Assembly (NCBI RefSeq): GCF_011602365.1 | Contig: NZ_JAAONZ010000009.1 | Location: 62,001 to 126,000 of the forward strand | Source of the DNA: Pseudomaricurvus hydrocarbonicus | GTDB lineage: Bacteria > Pseudomonadota > Gammaproteobacteria > Pseudomonadales > Cellvibrionaceae | Length of the DNA stretch: 64,000 bases | Direction of reading: 5' to 3' | Part shown: piece by piece, positions 48,094 to 57,293 of the stretch | Numbering within the stretch: the first letter of the stretch is position 1 | How the letters are laid out: each line of letters begins with the position of its first letter | Notes under the pieces: model-generated | Told to the model about the DNA's origin: nothing | The model's database searches: none | What the model saw: the letters and a program-made list of their open reading frames with translations, nothing else | Translations under genes and position numbers: made by a program

Positions 48094-48204
48094 TACTCGC
48101 TGTGCGAGTATTCACCGGTTGGGTATTCCATTGGTGGTGCAGGAGCCCCGCCAATGGAATACCCAACCCGCATTTAACGCCGAGGAAAACGGTTGGTTAA
48201 ATGC
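48094..48204. repeat. Three consecutive perfect inverted repeats
   Basis: In the 472-base gap before the BCCT gene: TACTCGC/GCGAGTA (48094-48110, loop TGT); GGTTGGGTATTCCATTGG with its 18-bp perfect complement (48117-48134 and 48151-48168, loop of 16); GCATTTAAC/GTTAAATGC (48170-48178 and 48196-48204, loop of 17). They are packed end to end. None is followed by a T-run. Nature unknown. The remainder of the gap, to 48466, shows no gene. Confidence 0.75.
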
Positions 48205-48466
48205 GTTCGACGTACAAGGTAACGTAAGGTTTGTCAGAAGCGTACGACTGGAAGTTATGATCGACACGCTGTGACGATGTGCTGTGAGAAAATAGTCATA
48301 TCAAAGGTCGGTGTAGTTATCCACTTACTGACCCTTTGAGTGTTAAATTGCAAGCTTTACCTTGTTTGTCCTTTTTATCTCAGAGCCACTGCCCGTTGGT
48401 GTCCTGATGATTTCTTAAAGTGCTCCTGTTGATCGTCAAAAGTTTAATATTAAGGTTGATTACAAC

Positions 48467-50059
48467 GTGGAAGCTCAAGCGGACTCTGATACGGGCCTGT
48501 CCAACCCGACAAAAAACTCTTCACTGGATTTTTCTGTTTTCATCCCGTCCTTGATAGTGACATTCGCTGCTGTTTTTTTTCTGCTCAGTGATCGAGAGCT
48601 GGCGGCTTCTGTCGCGAGTGGTGCTATGGCGGCGGTGACGGGAAATTGGGGATGGGTATTTTATTTTTTTTGCTTTAGCACTTTCGTTTTTTCCATATGG
48701 CTGGCTTTTGGCCGTTTTGCTCATGTGAAGTTAGGCCGGGCCGAAGAGGGCAAAGAGTTTTCTGAGCTCAGCTGGGCTGCGATGATGTTTTCCTCGGGTA
48801 TCGGTATTGGCCTGGTGAGTTGGTCCTTTGTAGAACCTATTTATTATTTGCAAAGTGCGCCCATGAATATTGCTGCACACTCTTCGAAAGCGGCTGAGTG
48901 GGGGCATATGTATGCCTTGTTTCACTGGAGTTTTGTGCCCTGGGCATTATACGCCTTGCCCGCTGTCGCAGTGGCTTATGGACTCTATGTTGAGCGCAAA
49001 CCATCGTTACGCATCAGTTCTGCCTGCAGTCGTGTTCTTACAGGTCGTACAGCAAAGCCATTAAACTCGCTCATCGACACTCTGGTCATTCTGGGTTTGG
49101 TGGGTGGAGCCAGTACCTCACTGGGGCTGGGGGTACCTTTAGTGTCCGCCTTTGTGGCCAACATATTTGATGTTCCGGATACTTTCTGGACCCAGATGGG
49201 GGTCCTGCTGGTCTGGACAATAATTTTTGGTACAAGCGTGTACAAGGGATTAAAAGCCGGTATTCGAATTCTGAGTGATATCAATATTTTTCTGGCGATT
49301 GCGATTGTCCTGTTTATTTTGTGTGTGGGGCCAACCGTTTTTATTCTCTCGATGACTTCCAACAGCTTTGGGTTGATGCTGAATAATTTTACCCGCATGA
49401 GCTTTTGGTCAGACCCTATCGAGCACTCGGGTTTTCCTGAGAGCTGGACGTTGTTTTATTGGGCCTGGTGGGTGGCCTATGCCCCTATGATGGGGTTGTT
49501 CTTTGGACGAATATCGAGAGGCAGAACCATTCGTCAGCTGATTTTAGGGGTGGTCGGTTGGGGCAGCCTGGGCTGTGTTTCTTTTCTCTCGGTCTGTGGC
49601 GCCTATGCTATTGATCTGGAGCTAACAGGGAAATTGCCCGTGTCAGATCTTCTGTCCGCCAATGGAATTCCCCAAACGGTCGTGGCTATTGTCAATACCC
49701 TGCCTTACAGCGGCATTATTTCCACCTTGTTCACATTGTTGAGTTTTGTCTTTTTGGCCACCACGCTGGATTCTGCGGCCTACGTGTTGGCCAGTATCAG
49801 CACCAAGAATTTGAAGGGCAATGAAGAGCCGGCTAAATACAATCGCCTGACCTGGGCATTTGCTCTGGCTGCAGTGGCGGTGGGGCTGCTGCATGTGCAG
49901 GGGCTGAAAATCGTTCAGTCATCGACCATTGTCACGGCATTGCCGCTGATCCCGGTGTTAGGTCTGTTGCTCTGGTCCATCACCCGATCCCTGAATGAAG
50001 ACTTCGGTCAACGGTTAGGCCACAAAGCAGTCTCAATCGACGATAAACGGAAAGAATGA
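48467..50059 (+). CDS. BCCT-family quaternary-amine transporter
   Basis: 530 residues, about 12 membrane helices. Family features: SWAAMMFSSGIGIGLVSWSFVEPI (the family's glycine-rich bundle, here GIGIG), WAYA-type FHWSFVPWALYALPAVAVAYGLY, GGASTSLGLGVPLVSAFV, FYWAWWVAYAPMMGLFFGRISRGRTIRQLILG, which is the strong BCCT signature with aromatic residues for the trimethylammonium group. The neighbours suggest carnitine or betaine as cargo. GTG 48467 with AAGG upstream. Not followed by a terminator before the TonB receptor 180 bases on. Confidence 0.9.
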   Translation: MEAQADSDTGLSNPTKNSSLDFSVFIPSLIVTFAAVFFLLSDRELAASVASGAMAAVTGNWGWVFYFFCFSTFVFSIWLAFGRFAHVKLGRAEEGKEFSELSWAAMMFSSGIGIGLVSWSFVEPIYYLQSAPMNIAAHSSKAAEWGHMYALFHWSFVPWALYALPAVAVAYGLYVERKPSLRISSACSRVLTGRTAKPLNSLIDTLVILGLVGGASTSLGLGVPLVSAFVANIFDVPDTFWTQMGVLLVWTIIFGTSVYKGLKAGIRILSDINIFLAIAIVLFILCVGPTVFILSMTSNSFGLMLNNFTRMSFWSDPIEHSGFPESWTLFYWAWWVAYAPMMGLFFGRISRGRTIRQLILGVVGWGSLGCVSFLSVCGAYAIDLELTGKLPVSDLLSANGIPQTVVAIVNTLPYSGIISTLFTLLSFVFLATTLDSAAYVLASISTKNLKGNEEPAKYNRLTWAFALAAVAVGLLHVQGLKIVQSSTIVTALPLIPVLGLLLWSITRSLNEDFGQRLGHKAVSIDDKRKE

Positions 50060-50239
50060 TCGGTTCTCGGCGGATTTAGACGGGTTTTGAGCGGATTTAG
50101 TCATAAATCCAGAACGCTATCACTCTACAGTTTACGGCTTAAGTTTAGAGTTCTAAGCTTTGAGACCCGAAGGCAGGATGGGCGAGTCTCAAACCTCAGG
50201 TACTCCGGACGTTATTGGTGTGTAACTCAGGAGAAATTA

Positions 50240-52393
50240 ATGAAAAGATCCATTTTGGGCGGTGCCGTTGCCGCTGTGGCTCTATCCGCAACTGCTGGCG
50301 CTGACAACTTCGCTATTGAAGAAGTCGTCGTCACGGCACAAAAGCGTGCAGAAAGCCTGCAGGATGTGCCGATCGCCATTACGGCTTTCAACAGTCAAAT
50401 GATGGCCGAAGCGGGCATTGACGGCATCGATAATGTGGCACAGTTCACTCCTGGCTTCGCCATGACCTCTTACAACAAGTCCACCCCGCAACCGTACATT
50501 CGCGGGATTGGCACCAACACTTCGGGAGCCGGTGACGACGCCTCGGTTGCCATGTTCATCGACGATGTCTATATCAGCCGAGCGGGTGCCTATGACAGCA
50601 ACCTGTTTGATCTGGAGCGTGTCGAAGTGCTGCGTGGCCCACAGGGCACTTTGTACGGTAAAAATGTGGTGGGCGGTGCGCTGAACATCACAACTCGCAA
50701 GCCAAATATGCAGGAGTTTGAAGGCCGCCTTCGAGTCGACCTGGGCAACTACAACAAGCGTGATTTTCAGGCTTATTTCTCTGGCCCACTGACAGACTCG
50801 CTGGCCGGTAAGATCTCACTGGCCGATGCCAAACGCGATGGCTACATTGAAAACACCCATACCGGTAATGATGTACAGGACGAAGACTCACAGGCCGTTC
50901 GCGCAGGATTGCTGTGGGATGCGGCCAGTAACATTACGGTGAACTGGGGTGTTGATGCCTCTAAAGTTCGGGAATCCGGCGTGGGGCGCGTGTTGAACGG
51001 CGATCCCATATTTGGCATCTCGGCCACATCGCCAAACATTAACGATCGTGACAAAACCTTCAGCCCCCATGATGGTTTCACCGATCGTGATGTGGCGGGC
51101 ACTTCCCTCAAAGTCGATTGGGAAACTGACTACGGCACCGTAACGTCGGTCACAGGCTACCGCACGTCCGATTATCAATTCTATGATGACCTGGTACCCG
51201 CGGTGGATTTGAGTGGTCGAAACTTGAGTTATGCCAGCAACTATACCGACGAAAATGAGAAACAGTTTTCGCAAGAAGTCCGACTGGTGAACCCGCTCAG
51301 CGACAGCCCCTGGGAGTGGACCGTGGGTTTGTATTACTTCCATGATGACATAGACCGCCTGGAACAGTGGGGCACAGAAGCTCTGGGCGGCGGCACTGCA
51401 GATTTTGATGCCACCAATACCACAGAAAGCAAGGCGGTGTTTGGTCAGCTTAGCTACAACCTGAATGACTGGCGTTTTACCGCCGGTGGCCGTTACACCA
51501 ATGAACGCAAGGACTTTACCCTGGATACATCCGGTTACGAGCCCTATTTTACCGCGATGTACAGCCCGTTTAGTGTAGACGCCGATAAAAGCTGGGATAA
51601 CTTTTCCGGTAAGTTCAGCATCGATTACATGGGGATTGAAAATGTCCTCATCTACGCCTCCATGAGTGAAGGCTTCAAATCCGGTTCGTTTAATTCCCTG
51701 GCGCCAGCCACTGATGTGGCGGTTCAGGCTTTGGATCCTGAATTGGCCAGACAGTATGAGTTAGGCCTGAAGTCCCAGTGGTGGGATGACCGTGTGCGCT
51801 TCAATGCGGTGGCGTTTAATATCGATTATCAGGATTTACAATCGTTCCTAACTGACAGTAGCGGACAAATTATTGTAGAAAACGCGGGTAAAGCAACGTC
51901 ACAGGGGATTGAGCTTGAACTGACCGTTCTGCCTCTTGAAGGACTGGAATTGAATGCTACCTACTCTTACCTGGATGCCACCTATGATGAGTATGTCTCT
52001 GGCGGTGCGGATTACTCCGGCAATCGCCTGACCCGTGCGCCCAAAAACACCTATACGCTGTCCGGCAGTTACACTTTTGCGATTGGTGAGAGTGGGGATC
52101 TGAGCTTGCGTCTAGATTACCTGAATCAGGGGGATATATTCCGCACCGCTGACAATGATGACAACAGCAAGATCGACGGTTACGGGTTGTTGAATGCCCG
52201 GGTAGGGTTTACCTCCTACGACGGCTCTTGGGAAGTTGCGCTCTGGGGTAAAAATCTGACCGACAAGGAGTACGCAGTTTTTCGCAATGACTTCTCGGTA
52301 CTGAATTCTTTCTACAGCAACGATGGTGTGACCACTTCGGATATTTTGGGGGCTCCCCGTACTTACGGCCTGACCCTTACTTACAATATGTAA
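50240..52393 (+). CDS. TonB-dependent receptor (substrate unknown)
   Basis: 717 residues. Signal peptide KRSILGGAVAAVALSATAGA, then IEEVVVTAQKRAESLQDVPIAITAFNS, which serves as TonB-box/plug start. The plug carries QPYIRGIGTNTSGAGDDASVAMFIDDVYISRAGAYDSNLFDLERVEVLRGPQGTLYGKN; the C-terminus is ...GAPRTYGLTLTYNM, ending in Met rather than Phe/Trp. ATG 50240 follows CAGGAGA. It has no riboswitch, so the position between the BCCT gene and a lipoprotein esterase is the only hint of cargo. Plant or algal quaternary amines or their esters are possible. Confidence 0.9.
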   Translation: MKRSILGGAVAAVALSATAGADNFAIEEVVVTAQKRAESLQDVPIAITAFNSQMMAEAGIDGIDNVAQFTPGFAMTSYNKSTPQPYIRGIGTNTSGAGDDASVAMFIDDVYISRAGAYDSNLFDLERVEVLRGPQGTLYGKNVVGGALNITTRKPNMQEFEGRLRVDLGNYNKRDFQAYFSGPLTDSLAGKISLADAKRDGYIENTHTGNDVQDEDSQAVRAGLLWDAASNITVNWGVDASKVRESGVGRVLNGDPIFGISATSPNINDRDKTFSPHDGFTDRDVAGTSLKVDWETDYGTVTSVTGYRTSDYQFYDDLVPAVDLSGRNLSYASNYTDENEKQFSQEVRLVNPLSDSPWEWTVGLYYFHDDIDRLEQWGTEALGGGTADFDATNTTESKAVFGQLSYNLNDWRFTAGGRYTNERKDFTLDTSGYEPYFTAMYSPFSVDADKSWDNFSGKFSIDYMGIENVLIYASMSEGFKSGSFNSLAPATDVAVQALDPELARQYELGLKSQWWDDRVRFNAVAFNIDYQDLQSFLTDSSGQIIVENAGKATSQGIELELTVLPLEGLELNATYSYLDATYDEYVSGGADYSGNRLTRAPKNTYTLSGSYTFAIGESGDLSLRLDYLNQGDIFRTADNDDNSKIDGYGLLNARVGFTSYDGSWEVALWGKNLTDKEYAVFRNDFSVLNSFYSNDGVTTSDILGAPRTYGLTLTYNM

Positions 52394-52430
52394 CAGGGGA
52401 GGGAGTGACATAATACCGTCGCGTAAAACG

Positions 52431-52456
52431 AACGCCTCCTGTTGGGGGCGTTTTTT
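52431..52456 (+). terminator. Terminator after the TonB receptor
   Basis: AACGCCTCC / GGGGGCGTT (one G-U pair) with loop TGTT and six T. It splits the receptor from the esterase gene. Confidence 0.9.
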
Positions 52457-52499
52457 GTACCAATTTCTGGAACGCTGTTCCTATCATCAGGAGAAAACT

Positions 52500-53993
52500 A
52501 TGCGCTGGACTCAAACAGCACTGGGCCTATTGAGTGTTTTGGCGATGATGAGCCTGCTGGGCTGCCAGAAAGCCGCCGTTGAGCAAGAGTCGGCCGGACT
52601 TAAGGCTACGGACTCGCTTTACAGTGTGGGTAATACCACCGTGTTTATTCACGATAAGTCACGAGCATATGATTCCGTTGCCGGTGTGAATACGGGCGTT
52701 CGTACCTTGATTACTGAAATCTGGTACCCCGCAGATAGCGTTGAGGGCGTCCGCCGGGCGACCTACGGTGACTATGTATTTGGCAGCCGCGAAGCACACA
52801 AACGCATGATGACGGAAACCACATTTTTTCATTTAACGCCGGAAACTGTTCGTGAAGGTGTAACCGCGCAGCAGATGAATGCGGCCATGGACGAGCTTTT
52901 TGAACGTGAGCGTGCTAGCTATGTGGATGCCACGCCGGCGTCTGCGGGCGAGCCATTTCCCGTGGTGGTGATGACCCACGGTGATGCCGGCAGCCGATAC
53001 AACATGCAGGGTGTATGCGAACTGCTCGCAGCACACGGTTATATTGTCATAGCGCCTGAGCATACCGGTAATACCCCATACAGCATGACCGGTGAGGATC
53101 CGGCTCTGTGGGAAGAAGGGGGCGATCCCGAGTTCAAAGCTGAAATGGCAACAGTACTGCCGCTGTTGGATGAAATGGGCATGTACAATCACAACGCCCA
53201 GTGGGGACAGACCTACGCGCCGGGCAAAGATTTGATGACGCCTGCGGGTCTGCAAGCTTTCGACGCCGAATTGCTGGAGCGGGTCAACGATTTACGTGCG
53301 GTGATTCAGCAGTTGGACGTCATGAATCAGGGGGGACGCTTCGAAGGTAAAATTGATCTCGACAAACTGGGTCTGATGGGACGCTCATTTGGAGGGGCCA
53401 CGACCCTGGCTGGACTGGCATTGGTAGACCAGTTCAAAGCGGGTATGGCGGTGGTGCCCCCGGTGTTGCCGGATTTTCGAGGTATGTTCCCGAGCGACAT
53501 GCTCAAGCCGCAAGGCGTTGAATCGACGATCCTGGCCAGCCGCGGCGAGACGATATTTGACCGCCTGCACAAGCCCACCCTGTTGCTGTCCGGGGCAGAG
53601 GATAAAACCATCATTGGGATTGAAGTGATGCTGGCGTCCGCCCTGGAAGCGCCAAAGCCGACACCCAAACAGCCACTGCCCATGCTGTATCAGTTGTTTA
53701 AAAATTCTGAGCAGCCTGCGTATTGGGGGCTGCTGGCGAATACCAATCATGGCTCTTTTGCCGAGTCCAGCCCCTATTGGTGGCCAGACATCAAACCGGA
53801 CACATTCCCCCGAGTGTTGACCGAGGGTGAAGACTATACCTTACTGGACGCCAGCAAAGCGCACCAAATTCAGCAACAAAAAGCACTGCAGTTTTTCGAT
53901 GTGTATGTAAAACGGGACGTTGCTGAAACGCCCAAACTGATCGCCAATCCTTTTGCCGCTGATGGGTTGGAATGGGAGGTCAAAACACGTTAA
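52500..53993 (+). CDS. Lipoprotein alpha/beta-hydrolase (PAF-acetylhydrolase/dienelactone-hydrolase type)
   Basis: 497 residues. A lipobox LLGC ends the signal at Cys22, so it is membrane-anchored. The hydrolase core shows VVVMTHGDAGSRYNMQGVCELLAAHGYIVIAPEHTGNT, the nucleophile elbow GLMGRSFGGATT with Ser296, and LLLSGAEDKTIIGIE around the likely Asp; NTNHGSFAE offers the His. This fits the PAF-acetylhydrolase-like superfamily. ATG 52500 follows CAGGAGA. Position after the carnitine region suggests cleavage of an ester at the outer surface or in the periplasm (inference). Confidence 0.82.
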   Translation: MRWTQTALGLLSVLAMMSLLGCQKAAVEQESAGLKATDSLYSVGNTTVFIHDKSRAYDSVAGVNTGVRTLITEIWYPADSVEGVRRATYGDYVFGSREAHKRMMTETTFFHLTPETVREGVTAQQMNAAMDELFERERASYVDATPASAGEPFPVVVMTHGDAGSRYNMQGVCELLAAHGYIVIAPEHTGNTPYSMTGEDPALWEEGGDPEFKAEMATVLPLLDEMGMYNHNAQWGQTYAPGKDLMTPAGLQAFDAELLERVNDLRAVIQQLDVMNQGGRFEGKIDLDKLGLMGRSFGGATTLAGLALVDQFKAGMAVVPPVLPDFRGMFPSDMLKPQGVESTILASRGETIFDRLHKPTLLLSGAEDKTIIGIEVMLASALEAPKPTPKQPLPMLYQLFKNSEQPAYWGLLANTNHGSFAESSPYWWPDIKPDTFPRVLTEGEDYTLLDASKAHQIQQQKALQFFDVYVKRDVAETPKLIANPFAADGLEWEVKTR

Positions 53994-54036
53994 AGCACCA
54001 GCGATCATGGCGCATTGCATGGTGTCAACCAGGCAC

Positions 54037-54067
54037 AAAAAAAGGGGCTGTCAATGGCCCCTTTTTT
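54037..54067. terminator. Bidirectional terminator between convergent genes
   Basis: Seven A, GGGGC, TGTCAATG loop, GCCCC and six T: a stem with A/T flanks usable on both strands between the esterase and the DUF5329 gene. Confidence 0.93.
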
Positions 54068-54147
54068 AATTGTCGGTTTTGAATGGTCAACGCTGCTATC
54101 GGCTGATATGAGATTGACACACGCAATCTTTGATAAAGCCGGTGATG

Positions 54148-54573
54148 TCATTGACGGTCATGTTGGCGGTATTCCTTCAAGGCGTTATACAGCCAGTCAT
54201 GTGATGTCAGCTGCTTGCCGTCTGCGGTCACCACCGTATAGGGCTTGCGGGTGATTGAGCTTTTACTGGCCAGGTTGTCAATGAAGTCTTCGGCGGTCCT
54301 GGCGTAACGGGCCGCTCGACGGTATTTCATCGCGAGATGCTCTGCCGCATCTTTGGCGGTGTGGTCACTGCCATTGCGGGTGAAGGTCGCGTTACTCTCG
54401 GCAATGTAGCGAATTAAATAGTCTATTTCCTGCCTGGCGGCAATGTCTTCTTCAGTTTCACCGGCATAGGCCCTGGAAGGTGGAGCGGCCAGAAACAGGC
54501 TGCTCAGGAAAAGAGTCGCCAGCAGCATTGTCAGCCGGGTGCATCGGGTGAGAGGCTCAGTGCTCAATAACAT
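54148..54573 (-). CDS. DUF5329-family secreted protein
   Basis: 141 residues with a signal peptide (MLLATLFLSSLFLAAPPSRAYA, cleaved near residue 37). The mature part ARQEIDYLIRYIAESNATFTRNGSDHTAKDAAEHLAMKYRRAARYARTAEDFIDNLASKSSITRKPYTV and WLYNALKEYR matches DUF5329 (YfeK-like), a small helical periplasmic family of unknown function. Its start overlaps the end of the preceding endonuclease/phosphatase gene by 17 bases. The first of two in-frame Met is used; the second (residue 16) would also leave a complete signal. Confidence 0.83.
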   Translation of the reverse strand: MLLSTEPLTRCTRLTMLLATLFLSSLFLAAPPSRAYAGETEEDIAARQEIDYLIRYIAESNATFTRNGSDHTAKDAAEHLAMKYRRAARYARTAEDFIDNLASKSSITRKPYTVVTADGKQLTSHDWLYNALKEYRQHDRQ

Positions 54574-55666
54574 TCAGAACATCCGGTAACGTTTCAGGCG
54601 TGACTGTGCCTATTTTAGCGAGGGCATTCTTAGCCAGGGCATTGCTGGCCAGGGTGGCTGGCGTGGGTTTATTCACAGGGCTCAGGTCAACGTTCACCAA
54701 CAATGGGTTGTGGTCCGAACTGGAATAGGTCGGCACTTCAGTATCACTGATGTCTATGCCCCGGACCCAGACATGATCCAGGGGTTGTCCCCAAAAACGG
54801 GTGCGGTTATCGTGGTGAAAATCGGCCGAGACGAGACCCGCTGACTGCAAGCGTTCATCCAGTAATTTACCTCGGCGAAGGCTCCAGCTGTTTAAGTCAC
54901 CCGCAAAGACGACGGGGCCCTGATGCTGCTGAATGATGGCAATTACGTCATCCAGTTGCTGCCGGTAATCTGCCAGCCCCAGAGAAAAATTGATCGCATG
55001 TAAATTGATGGCCAATAAACGCCGCCCATCACTGATCACATATTCGACCACATTGGTGGCTTTGGGGGTCCTGAGCCAAGGTTCCTGATGGACAAAGTGA
55101 CAGTGCACCGTGGCAGGCCAGCGGCTCAGTGTTAATACGCCCGATTGAAGAGTGCCATCGCTATAGCCGGGCGCAAAGCGCCAATAGGGTTTGAGCCCCA
55201 CCAGCTCATGATTGAGCAGTGCCTCTTGCAGCAAAACGATATCAGCCTGGCTGTTGAGCTGAGCCAGATCCCGTGTCAGGTTTTCACCTTGGGCCTTGTA
55301 TATATTCCAGCTGACCAGGGCGATCTGATCAGGCAGTGCGTAATTGTCGGGGTAGGTATTGGCCTGGCTGGTCCGCAGCTTTTGAATGCAGTTGTCAGGT
55401 GCCAATACCAGATCTGTCCGCCCGGCGCGATCATCGGAGGTTAATGCACCCATAACGTCAAGCGTCGTCGTTATCGCGTTAGTCAATACCGCGTCTGCAG
55501 GTAGGGCAACAGAACCCGTGCCGGTGTTTGGGCTGGGTAGCCGTCCAGCGAATGCCGCCGGCACTGACTTGTTAGACGCTTGTGAGTTCTCCGTGACCGT
55601 GCACCCGGCTAATGTCAGGCTGAGCAGGGTGGCAATAGCTGAGAGTAACAGGTTAAATTTGGTCAA
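54557..55666 (-). CDS. Endonuclease/exonuclease/phosphatase-family lipoprotein
   Basis: 369 residues. Lipobox LAGC (Cys22). A linker of about 90 residues leads to the EEP fold: ALVSWNIYKAQGENLTRDLAQL (NIYK), ADIVLLQEALLNHELVG (metal-binding Glu), LLAINLHAINF, GPVVFAGDLNSWSLRRGKL (GDLNS), and the terminal SSDHNPLLVNV catalytic SDH. So it may cleave phosphodiesters or lipid phosphates in the periplasm. Only a TTG start (55666) fits and its ribosome site is weak, so the start is uncertain. Coupled to the DUF5329 gene. Confidence 0.82.
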   Translation of the reverse strand: MTKFNLLLSAIATLLSLTLAGCTVTENSQASNKSVPAAFAGRLPSPNTGTGSVALPADAVLTNAITTTLDVMGALTSDDRAGRTDLVLAPDNCIQKLRTSQANTYPDNYALPDQIALVSWNIYKAQGENLTRDLAQLNSQADIVLLQEALLNHELVGLKPYWRFAPGYSDGTLQSGVLTLSRWPATVHCHFVHQEPWLRTPKATNVVEYVISDGRRLLAINLHAINFSLGLADYRQQLDDVIAIIQQHQGPVVFAGDLNSWSLRRGKLLDERLQSAGLVSADFHHDNRTRFWGQPLDHVWVRGIDISDTEVPTYSSSDHNPLLVNVDLSPVNKPTPATLASNALAKNALAKIGTVTPETLPDVLNVIEH

Positions 55667-55854
55667 TGGGTTCGCCCGACGTCAATAAGAAACCGTTAGA
55701 GTTTATTGCAGTACCTTTTGTTCCACTAGGAACAAATAATTCTACCTTCAAAAGTATCGCTCTGTGTACGGTATAAGGCAGCGCAGAACAGGGTTGTTGG
55801 CTACGCTTTAAGCTTAAACCGCTAAATTGACTGCTGAAATGGATAACTGCTCAG

Positions 55855-57174
55855 ATGTATGAACGCTTTTGCTTCATTGTGAACCGGATTAAAGAACGCC
55901 TGTGGGTCAAGCCGTTGTTGATGTGTGGTTTATCCATTGTTGCAGCTTTTCTCGCCCAAATGGCGGATGACGTGAGTTTTATGAGTATTCATGCGCCAGA
56001 TGTGGCGCCGGAATCGGTCGAAACCCTGCTCACGGTCATGTCTTCCAGCATGCTGGTGATCGCCACCTTTTCGGTGGGGTCCATGGTCACGGCATACGCC
56101 TCGGCGAGTAACACCGCCACACCTCGTTCCTTTCCTCTGGTGATCGCGGACGATGTTTCCCAGAATGCCTTGTCGGCGTTTGTCGGTGCTTTCATCTTCA
56201 GTATCGTCGCGCTGGTCTCGGTGCAAAACAGTGCTTACGACAAGGCCGGACGCTTTGCCCTGTTTGTGCTGACAATATTGGTCTTTGCTCTGGTCATTGT
56301 CATGTTTGTTCGTTGGGTTGATCGCATTGCCCGCTTGGGGCGCCTGGGGTCCACGGTCGACAAGGTCGAGGCGGCGACGGCCAGCGCCCTGACGTTGCGA
56401 CGGCAGGCGCCAACCTTAGGCGCTTCTGCCGTTGTCGGACGCAGCGACCTGGCCGCTGATCCAGCAGCTGTGGCCATATACTCAGAATCCATTGGTTATA
56501 TTGAGAGAATAGATGTACCGGCGTTACAAGAGTTGGCCCAAAAAATGAGTATCCGGGTTGAGGTGGCTGCGTTGCCGGGTACCTTCGTAGCACCGGGTCG
56601 AGCTTTAGCGTATGCGTGTGAGCAGCTGGATGGCGGGAACGGCAAAGACAAAGACAACCCCGAAGCGTTTGACTTGAGCAAGTTAGCCGCCCCCTTTTTG
56701 ATTGGCCGCACCCGCACTTTTGATGAAGACCCCCGTTTTGGGCTGGTGGTGTTGTCGGAGATCGCCAGCCGAGCGTTATCCCCGGCCGTGAATGATCCCG
56801 GCACTGCCATTCAGGTGATTGGCAGTTTTGTGCGTTTGTTTTCGCTGTGGGGCGAGTCGGCGGACACAGGGCAACAGCCCGAGGTGAAGCACGATTTAGT
56901 CTCAATGCCGGAGCTGTCCGTTGATGACCTGTTTGAGGATGCCTTTGTGGCCATAGCTCGCGATGGCGCGCACAACATAGAAGTGGTCCTGCGTTTGCAA
57001 AAAGCGTTGCAGGCACTCGCGTTGATCGGTGACGAGCCGATGCGAAGCGCGGCCATCCAGCAGGGGCTGCTCACCTTGCAAAGGGCGGAGCTGGCACTGG
57101 ATTGCGATCGGGATTTACGCCTGGCCAGAGAATCTGCGGGTTTTGCTCTCACGGGTGGCAGCAAAACCCCATAG
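55855..57174 (+). CDS. DUF2254 membrane protein
   Basis: 439 residues. Four hydrophobic segments in the N-terminal 160 residues (PLLMCGLSIVAAFLAQMA, LLTVMSSSMLVIATFSVGSMV, ALSAFVGAFIFSIVALVSV, FALFVLTILVFALVIVMFV), with TATPRSFPLVIADDVSQNALSAFVG between them, characteristic of DUF2254. The C-terminal 280 residues are soluble, with GLVVLSEIASRALSPAVNDPGTAIQVIGS typical of the family. Function not known; ion transport is often suggested for it. Alone on the plus strand. Confidence 0.88.
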   Translation: MYERFCFIVNRIKERLWVKPLLMCGLSIVAAFLAQMADDVSFMSIHAPDVAPESVETLLTVMSSSMLVIATFSVGSMVTAYASASNTATPRSFPLVIADDVSQNALSAFVGAFIFSIVALVSVQNSAYDKAGRFALFVLTILVFALVIVMFVRWVDRIARLGRLGSTVDKVEAATASALTLRRQAPTLGASAVVGRSDLAADPAAVAIYSESIGYIERIDVPALQELAQKMSIRVEVAALPGTFVAPGRALAYACEQLDGGNGKDKDNPEAFDLSKLAAPFLIGRTRTFDEDPRFGLVVLSEIASRALSPAVNDPGTAIQVIGSFVRLFSLWGESADTGQQPEVKHDLVSMPELSVDDLFEDAFVAIARDGAHNIEVVLRLQKALQALALIGDEPMRSAAIQQGLLTLQRAELALDCDRDLRLARESAGFALTGGSKTP

Positions 57175-57293
57175 CGGGATTATACGCATAGCTCGTGTAG
57201 ATAAGGTGTCGTCAGTATTTGGCTCATGTTCGGGGGCACCGTCTGTAAAACGGCCCGTTGGCTGGATACGGTGAGGATCAGGGCTTGAAGGTG

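Noticed and set aside
48170-48204. attC-like site: ATTTAAC and GTTAAAT match the RYYYAAC / GTTRRRY core
   Set aside because: The space of 17 bases is far too short for an attC, there is no integrase or cassette array, and such 7-mers are degenerate.
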